Below are positions 57,791 through 64,000 of a DNA stretch of 64,000 nt, in pieces. This stretch comes from Gordionus sp. m RMFG-2023 (Eukaryota > Nematomorpha > Gordioida > Chordodea > Parachordodidae). Every line of letters begins with the position of its first letter. The stretch's first letter is position 1. The notes beneath the pieces are model-generated. The model ran no database searches. It was not told the origin of the DNA and worked only from the letters and a program-made list of their open reading frames with translations. The translations under genes and the position numbers were made by a program. Location: assembly GCF_954871325.1 (NCBI RefSeq), contig NC_088778.1, positions 13,233,666 through 13,297,665 of the forward strand. Direction: 5' to 3'.

Positions 57791-59238
57791 TATTTTTGCA
57801 TTATAATTACATATAATATCAATTTTATATTTATTTCATAAATATTCTATTTGATCAAATAAATTGTTCATAGTTTAAATTGAATATTTTTTTATGCTTA
57901 AATTAATTTACTAAATTATAAACTTTTTGTAGTGTAACGCTGAAATATTTTTATTAAATGCTTAAAAAATTTAAAGAATGGCCATAATTAAATTTTATAA
58001 GTGGACTTGGGTTAAAATTTTTATATCTATAAAGAAAATATACACACTAGTTTTCATCAAAATAATTTCATAATATGCTTTTGAGATCACTTAGAAAATT
58101 TTGCATTTTAATTTCATAAATTTGCCATGTTTGAGGGCTTCTTAGAGACATTAAAAAATTTTCATATTTTTCTTTTCCAGTTTTGAAGTACAATGTCTGA
58201 ACTATATAAAAATCTTTTTTATTATTTTAAAAAAAACTACTATGTTTAAAAATGATATATAGGAGGTGGTGCATATATGCATCATTAACCAGTAATGGGT
58301 ATGGTAATATATCCAAATATTTTTAAATATATGGTGAAGAGATTTATCTGGATTTTGGCTGTAAACATAAGAGAGTAAACAATTATCTAAAATTCATAGG
58401 ATAAGGGAACACTATACATTACGAAATATAATTAGAGTAAAATCAGATTTTCAAAATAAAAAATATGCATTATAAATTACATTTTAAAAATTTGAGCAAA
58501 ACCTGTACAAATATTTTATCTGGGCCCTTACCATCATGTTCAATCTCAATTCTGTAGAAATTATATGGCATATAATAGGTGTAGGCAAGATTTTACTAAG
58601 TGTGAGGGGCACTGTGGATTGCAAAATAGTTCACATACTAAGGGATAGAGAAAAATTCTATGACTGAACATAAGAGGCATTTTAATTGGCTAATATTTAT
58701 AAAAACAGATCAAATAGCAGGAAGAGCCATACAATATGTTTTAATAATTTAATTAAATATTATAAGCAAAAGATTTTAAAAAAATTTTTTATGAATATTT
58801 TAATTAAATTAAGAAATTTAGAGGGATGGCATGGCTAAGGTATTTAGGTTAGGTAATATATGGCCTTTTTATTTATACTAATTAAACACTAATTTTTCAA
58901 AGTTAATATATCCTGGTAAATTTTCTAAGAGAAATTTATTAAGTATTTATAAAATAATATGTATCTTATATAGTTAAAAATAAATAACCCACTGTTTTGG
59001 ACAAGATTTTTCATATAATATTTTTAAAGTTTTACATTTTGTTTCTTCTATATTTTGCTCTAAACATTTCCAAAAACTAAATTAATTATATAATGAATAA
59101 AATTTAAGCAATTTACTTGTCTCTTGCTTCATAACATATTTTTCTTTCTTGTTTGAAAGGTGGTAAAGCCATTTTAGATGTAATGATAAAACACGTCGTT
59201 GGTAAACATAACAACATATTTAAAAAACCTTAATATTA
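57791..59238. other. No recognised feature
   Basis: A+T-rich, no ORF or repeat recognised. Confidence 0.5.
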
Positions 59239-59246
59239 ATGAGATG

Positions 59247-59453
59247 ATTAGTGTTTTTTAAAAGCCCGATTCGGGCAGATTCTAAAAACGGCCTAATTAA
59301 GGTTGTAAATAAAATAACAATATGTAAGCCTAAAGATTTTGCACATAACTGGCAGAAATGCTTGAACATCTATTCTCGATGCTTGCATAATATTATTTTA
59401 ACTAAAATCTTAATCGGGCTGTTTAGAAAAATCGAGCTTTTTAACAACACTAA
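59247..59453. mobile_element. 207-bp MITE of the TAGTGTTGTTAAA family, perfect TSD
   Basis: Left end ATTAGTGTTTTTTAAAAGCC, right end inverse of TTAGTGTTGTTAAAAAGCTC; perfect 8-bp duplication ATGAGATG (59239-59246, 59454-59461). Inverted GCCCGATT motifs lie inside both ends. It gives the minimal form of the family whose giant members are at 1115-11123 and 37026-46048. Confidence 0.9.
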
Positions 59454-59704
59454 ATGAGATGGCTTATATATAAGGGTTTATTTAAAAATGATTTTAAAAT
59501 ACCTAATTACAACTACCATTTACCTATAAAGGGAGATTAGTTTTTTTAAGAAAGTTTAAATATTAATTTGCAAAAGAGTATTTAAAATAGATTCATTATT
59601 GTATAAGATAATCAGATTTTTCAAATAATTTCTCATATGACCTTTGCCGTTTCGGAATACTTAACATTGTGCCAAAACTAAATAAAATTTTAATTGTAGC
59701 TGAT

Positions 59705-59977
59705 GAAGGTATTGCAGTATTATATTTTACATATTTCTTTAATGGAAGGATAATAATTAAGCATTTATAACGTATTTCGACTTTCTATAATATTATTTAA
59801 AACCTCCAGTTTAATTTTATTTACATTATTAAATGAACTCAGCATATTAGATGTTAAATCTATTGATGCTATATACTCTGGTACTACATTTAGGACTTCT
59901 TAAAATAATATTTTTGAAAGTATTTTTTTTTTCACCCGACTCCATAAGTTCTTAAAATATAGATGTGATTTGATGTC
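59705..59977 (+). repeat. 273-bp direct repeat, left copy
   Basis: Identical to 62206-62478 except one visible base. Lies immediately outside the LTR element, separated from its LTR by eight bases (TAAAATTT). Confidence 0.95.
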
Positions 59978-59985
59978 TAAAATTT

Positions 59986-60201
59986 TGATGGAAGGCAACA
60001 AATAAGTTTTTAAATATTTTATCACATAATACTTTATTAATAAATTTTATATTTTTCTAACATGTATTTATATCAATTCACAATCAATTAACCTAAAAAT
60101 GTTAATGCTAAAAATGGTTAATTTAATAATAATAACAAATTAATGTATGAATGTATATAAAAAACAAATTTAATGATTCTAAATATTGTCCATCTCTAAC
60201 A
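59986..60201 (-). repeat. 3' LTR
   Basis: 216 bp, same length as the partner LTR; begins TGTTAG on the minus strand. Confidence 0.88.
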
Positions 60202-60897
60202 TTCTACCCTCCAAAGAAATCCAGCCTAGGTCTCTTTGAGTGCCGAAAAATCGTCCCGATGTTCTTGATTTTTACTATTATTATCGTTTCATATGTCACT
60301 TTGCTTTTATCTTTTAGCGTTGTCTTGCTTTTGTCACGTTTTATCGTTGGCTTGTTTTCACCTCGTTGGTTTGTTATTAACGTTTCGTCTCTTTGCTTAT
60401 TTGTTTTTGTTCACCTTCCATAGTCATTATTATCATTTTTTTTTATTATTTTTCAAATCATTATCATTATTATTAGTTAATCAAGAATAATTAGGAATCA
60501 TAAGAATAGATCCAATTGAATATAAGAATCGATCCAATTGAATATAATCATCATTTAGAAAATAATATTGAATTTGTAAGAATGTATAAAGAATCGCGTT
60601 TTAATTTTTTTTTTTTTATTTGTGTCGCGTTTTATACAATTTTTTATATTATTTATTTTGCGTTTTATATCGTTTTTTTATTTTTATTTATAATGTTTTA
60701 TATCATTTTTTTTTTATTTATATATTTTTTGTTTATTTTTATTTTACATTGAGTTTTATATAGTTTTTTTTATATTTATTTATTTTTTTTTGTTTATTTT
60801 TATATGTCAAAAAATAATTTTCCATTGATAAAGTCAAAATTAAAGATTTAAATGAGATATATTATTAATCATATCTTTTTTTATAACTTCTCCCTCC

Positions 60898-61704
60898 TTA
60901 ATACTTTAAGAGATTTTTAAATTTAAATCCTTTTATCTTAAGTATAAATAAGATTTCACAGTTCCTACAATTACTTTTTTTACTATAAATCGTGGATTCT
61001 TTTTTATTTAAAGTTTTCCATATAGAGATTTCATCTATTTCATTTGTGTTACTTATTATATTTGTATCATCAGAGTTTTCTTTATTTAAAATTTCATAGT
61101 TATTAAAGTCATTATACTGAAAATTTTCATTAGTTGACATTTCATTGTCTTTATAATCATCACAATAATTATTTTCACATTTTGAATTTATTATAAGAGT
61201 TTCCTTAATATTAATGTTTTCTCTAATATTAGTATCATCGACTTTTATAGACATTTCATTGTCTTTATAATCATCACAATAATTATTTTCACATTTTGAA
61301 TTTATTATAAGAGTTTCTTTAATTTTAATGTTTTCTCTAATATTAGTATCATCGACTTTTATAGACATTTCATTGTCTTTATAATCATCACAATAATTAT
61401 TTTCACATTTTGAATTTATTATAAGAGTTTCTTTAATTTTAATGTTTTCTCTAATATTAGTATCATCAACTTTTATATTTGCTCTTACTTTATAGTTACA
61501 TAATAATTTCAATATTGTAATAGCTTCCTCAAAAGTTGAATCTCTGTCTCTTAGTTCAAATGCCTTCATCTTTACATATAGATGATCAGGCAGTTTATAA
61601 ATTAAATATCTGCTGCTATTTCTAACTTCATTAATTAAAAAAAAAATTTCTACTTCGTCAATATAATTCCTTATATTGTCTTCACTCCAAATAGGATAAT
61701 TCAT
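60898..61704 (-). CDS. Gag-like ORF with three 38-residue repeats, inside LTR element
   Basis: 268 codons. The first ~75 residues (PIWSEDNIRNYIDEVEIFF, YLIYKLPDHLYVKM, STFEEAITILKLL) resemble the capsid-like start of Ty3-type Gag: a W/E-x-x-V-x-x-F/Y head, a helical region and the F-x-E-A-I-x-x-L-x-x-L pattern. Next come three tandem 38-residue repeats (VDDTNIRENIKIKE ... CENNYCDDYKDNEMS), then a C-terminal tail with one short Cys pair (NCRNC). No proper CCHC knuckle, protease or RT follows. Family assignment is by pattern only. Confidence 0.6.
   Translation of the reverse strand: MNYPIWSEDNIRNYIDEVEIFFLINEVRNSSRYLIYKLPDHLYVKMKAFELRDRDSTFEEAITILKLLCNYKVRANIKVDDTNIRENIKIKETLIINSKCENNYCDDYKDNEMSIKVDDTNIRENIKIKETLIINSKCENNYCDDYKDNEMSIKVDDTNIRENINIKETLIINSKCENNYCDDYKDNEMSTNENFQYNDFNNYEILNKENSDDTNIISNTNEIDEISIWKTLNKKESTIYSKKSNCRNCEILFILKIKGFKFKNLLKY
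61136..61477 (-). repeat. 114-bp coding tandem repeat, three copies
   Basis: 61136-61249, 61250-61363 and 61364-61477; exact multiples of three, nearly identical, so the reading frame is preserved. Each starts GACATTTCATTGTC on the plus strand. Confidence 0.95.
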
Positions 61705-61989
61705 ATCAATTAAATTTTACTTTATTTCAAAAAAAATTTAAGTTCATCAAATATGTACTTTATTTTATAATTATTTTTATTTGTGCTTATAATTATATCA
61801 TTTTATTTTTATTTTATTTCGAATGGTTTCATTGCTAATTTGTAATTTCTTACATGATATCCAATATAATTTATAATCTTTCAGAATTATGATATTTAAC
61901 TTGATATTTATTTCATTTAGAGTAATCCAATGTCCATTTCCACCATTCCAGTGTCCATTGATACTTTATCCACTGCCACCATAAAAGTT

Positions 61990-62205
61990 TGATGGAAGGC
62001 AACAAATAAGTTTTTAAATATTTTATCACATAATACTTTATTAATAAATTTTATATTTTTCTAACATGTATTTATATCAATTCACAATCAATTAACCTAA
62101 AAATGTTAATGCTAAAAATGTTTAATTTAATAATAATAACAAATTAATGTATGAGTGTATATAAAAAACAAATTTAATGATTCTAAATATTGTCCATCTC
62201 TAACA
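61990..62205 (-). repeat. 5' LTR
   Basis: 216 bp; its outer end directly abuts the right copy of the 273-bp repeat with no filler. Confidence 0.88.
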
Positions 62206-62478
62206 GAAGGTATTGCAGTATTATATTTTACATATTTCTTTAATGGAAGGATAATAATTAAGCATTTATAACGTATTTCGACTTTCTATAATATTATTTA
62301 AAACCTCCAGTTTAATTTTATTTATATTATTAAATGAACTCAGCATATTAGATGTTAAATCTATTGATGCTATATACTCTGGTACTACATTTAGGACTTC
62401 TTAAAATAATATTTTTGAAAGTATTTTTTTTTTCACCCGACTCCATAAGTTCTTAAAATATAGATGTGATTTGATGTC
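62206..62478 (+). repeat. 273-bp direct repeat, right copy
   Basis: Partner of 59705-59977 (starts GAAGGTATTGCAGTATTATA, ends GATTTGATGTC). Confidence 0.95.
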
Positions 62479-64000
62479 AAAAAAGCCTCATTAAATTCAT
62501 ATCATAGGAAAATATTTTCATTCTTTTTCCCATACCAACTTGGCAGCTTTTAATTAAGGTAGATAATATTGTAAACTTAAATTTTTAAGATAACCTATGT
62601 CCCTTTTATCAACAATAAATATTATACCTTAATATGTTTAACAAAATTTGTGTTGAACCCTTCATCATTTTTTTGTTTATACAGGTTTACATTCAGCCTA
62701 TACATTGTCCTTTTTAACTTTTATTTGAAATAAATTTCTTTCTAAAATTTTAAAATTGGGATTTGATTCAGGGGAACTTAATTCAATCATTTAAATTTCA
62801 CTATATTCTTCTTCACTGCCATGAGTGTTAATCATCCTATGAATTAAAAAATATTACATAAAATTGGTAATGATATTCTATCGAGTTACATTTATATGCA
62901 AAATATAATCTTTACTTATTTCGTTTTGGTGTTGTTATTTTTTTTTATCTATGAGTTGTAAATTTTCAGCTAATTTTGGTTGTCAATATATTTAAAATAT
63001 GGCGGAAAAAATAAGAAAATTAATACAAGATTCCCGAAGAAAATAAGATATATATAGTGATATGTAAATTTTGAACATTAATATTAAAAAGAATCTGTAT
63101 CTGAATCATTTGTAAAAAAATGAAAAAGATACAAGATTCTTTTCAGAATAATCTTAGATACAGATACTAGTATCTTATTAAAAATGTACTGAGTAAAAGA
63201 TACAAAAGGATCTTGTATCTTAGATATAAGTATCCGCGGTACTGCTCAACTCTGGATATATATAGATATTAATTTAATAAAAAATATTAATAAAGCATAT
63301 TTTATGATAAAATTATTTACAATAATTGATAAAATATTTCAAATATCATATTTAATAATGAGATATATAATCAAGCATTTTAATACTAATTTTAACATTC
63401 ATAAAAAAATGAGCAAGGGGACTTGTGTTTTATAGGCTTAAAATATTAATTTACATTAAAGAGTATTGTAAAATTTACTAAATTAATTCATTGTATTTTT
63501 TCTATCTAGAATCTTTATTTATTAATTTTAAAAATAACGATAGATTTTAGGATACGAAAGAAATGTCCTGCTAGTAAAATGTAACATATGGCAAAGTTAT
63601 GGAAATTTTAAGAAATCGATTAGTCCTACGTGGCCTATTAAAGTAAGGCCATAGACATGACTACTAAGGTTTTCAGGCTAAATCAAGAAATATTATGGTC
63701 AATAATTTTATAATTACTGAAAATGGTCAGTAATAAAGTTAGACAGTTAACAAATAGTACAAAAACTACGAAAGATTTTGAACGCCAAAATCTATCGTGA
63801 TCAATATGGAACACTCTCAGTGGAAAATAAAGAACTTTGTTAAAACTAACTCATAAAACATATTTTAATATCCGCATATCATAAGAGATCGAATAGGGAA
63901 GCCGAGAGAATCTGTACAAACCTCTAAAGATTTTTAAAAATATGCCAAACTAAAAGGAAGAGATATAAATTTCTATTCGCAAACAAAAAATACTATTCGA
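62479..64000. other. No gene; one lone hAT-like end
   Basis: At 63235-63254 the sequence is the inverse of CAGAGTTGAGCAGTACCGCG, a typical hAT TIR, preceded by AAGATACAAGATTC / GATCTTGTATCTTAG inverted motifs (63060-63230). A left end was not found. The rest is unremarkable. Confidence 0.5.

Larger units (their letters stand above)
59986..62205 (-). mobile_element. Compact 2.2-kb LTR retroelement (non-autonomous), looks structurally whole
   Basis: Two 216-bp direct LTRs (59986-60201, 61990-62205). On the minus strand they begin TGTTAGAGATGGACAATATT and end GCCTTCCATCA, the canonical TG...CA. Next to the 5' LTR a TGGTGGCAGTGG stretch could be the primer-binding site. Next to the 3' LTR a purine-rich GGAGGGTAGAA could be the polypurine tract. 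The only coding content recognised is one Gag-like frame, with no pol, so it resembles a TRIM/LARD-type element moved in trans. LTRs differ at only about two sites by eye, so it is young. Flanked by a 273-bp duplication rather than the usual 4-6 bp. Confidence 0.82.

Noticed and set aside
60151-60423. 90-codon ORF with membrane-like segments, considered as an envelope-like product
   Set aside because: Opposite strand to the Gag-like frame, starts inside the LTR, composition explains the hydrophobicity; no family motif.
60516-60752. 78-codon Phe/Ile-rich ORF inside the LTR element
   Set aside because: Derived from T-rich low-complexity sequence; wrong strand relative to the element.

Overview
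The window is extremely A+T-rich animal nuclear DNA. It carries two recognisable host genes on opposite strands, about 8.3 kb apart as far as they can be traced, in a sea of transposons. I found no tRNA, rRNA or CRISPR signal. Spliced exons, 38-51 bp micro-introns and the DNA-transposon load point to an invertebrate metazoan; I cannot name the phylum.

Host genes. (1) Minus strand, 27154 down to 12296: seven exons of an APMAP / strictosidine-synthase-like beta-propeller gene. All splice phases agree, and only the N-terminal membrane-anchor exon(s) are missing. (2) Plus strand, 35455-51606: a complete eight-exon WDR74/NSA1 gene (374 codons, all phases agree). Six of its introns are 38-51 bp and one is 14.8 kb.

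Mobile DNA, left to right. A 10.0-kb non-autonomous hAT-like element (1115-11123, perfect 8-bp target duplication) has inverted subterminal arrays of a ~119-bp repeat and carries a nested 2.7-kb element. The long APMAP intron (12509-22118) holds further hAT elements and a fossil zinc-knuckle Gag-like remnant. More hAT copies lie at 24.7, 27.4, 31.3 and 34.8 kb; the last ends 52 bp before the WDR74 start codon. The large WDR74 intron is filled by a second giant element (37026-46048, 9.0 kb, long inverted arms, same TIR signature) and by a Ty3/Gypsy fossil (about 46150-48350). Downstream of WDR74 are a second Ty3/Gypsy fossil split by a hAT transposon (54172-56748), a 207-bp MITE (59247-59453), and a compact 2.2-kb LTR element (59986-62205) flanked by a 273-bp direct duplication.

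Main message: many hAT families with diagnostic TIRs and 8-bp target duplications have shaped this locus. The most unusual is the TAGTGTTGTTAAA family, which includes two 9-10 kb elements with iterated or inverted subterminal structure. Coordinates and splice joins were worked out by hand from the sequence. Identities rest on recognised protein motifs, not on a database search.
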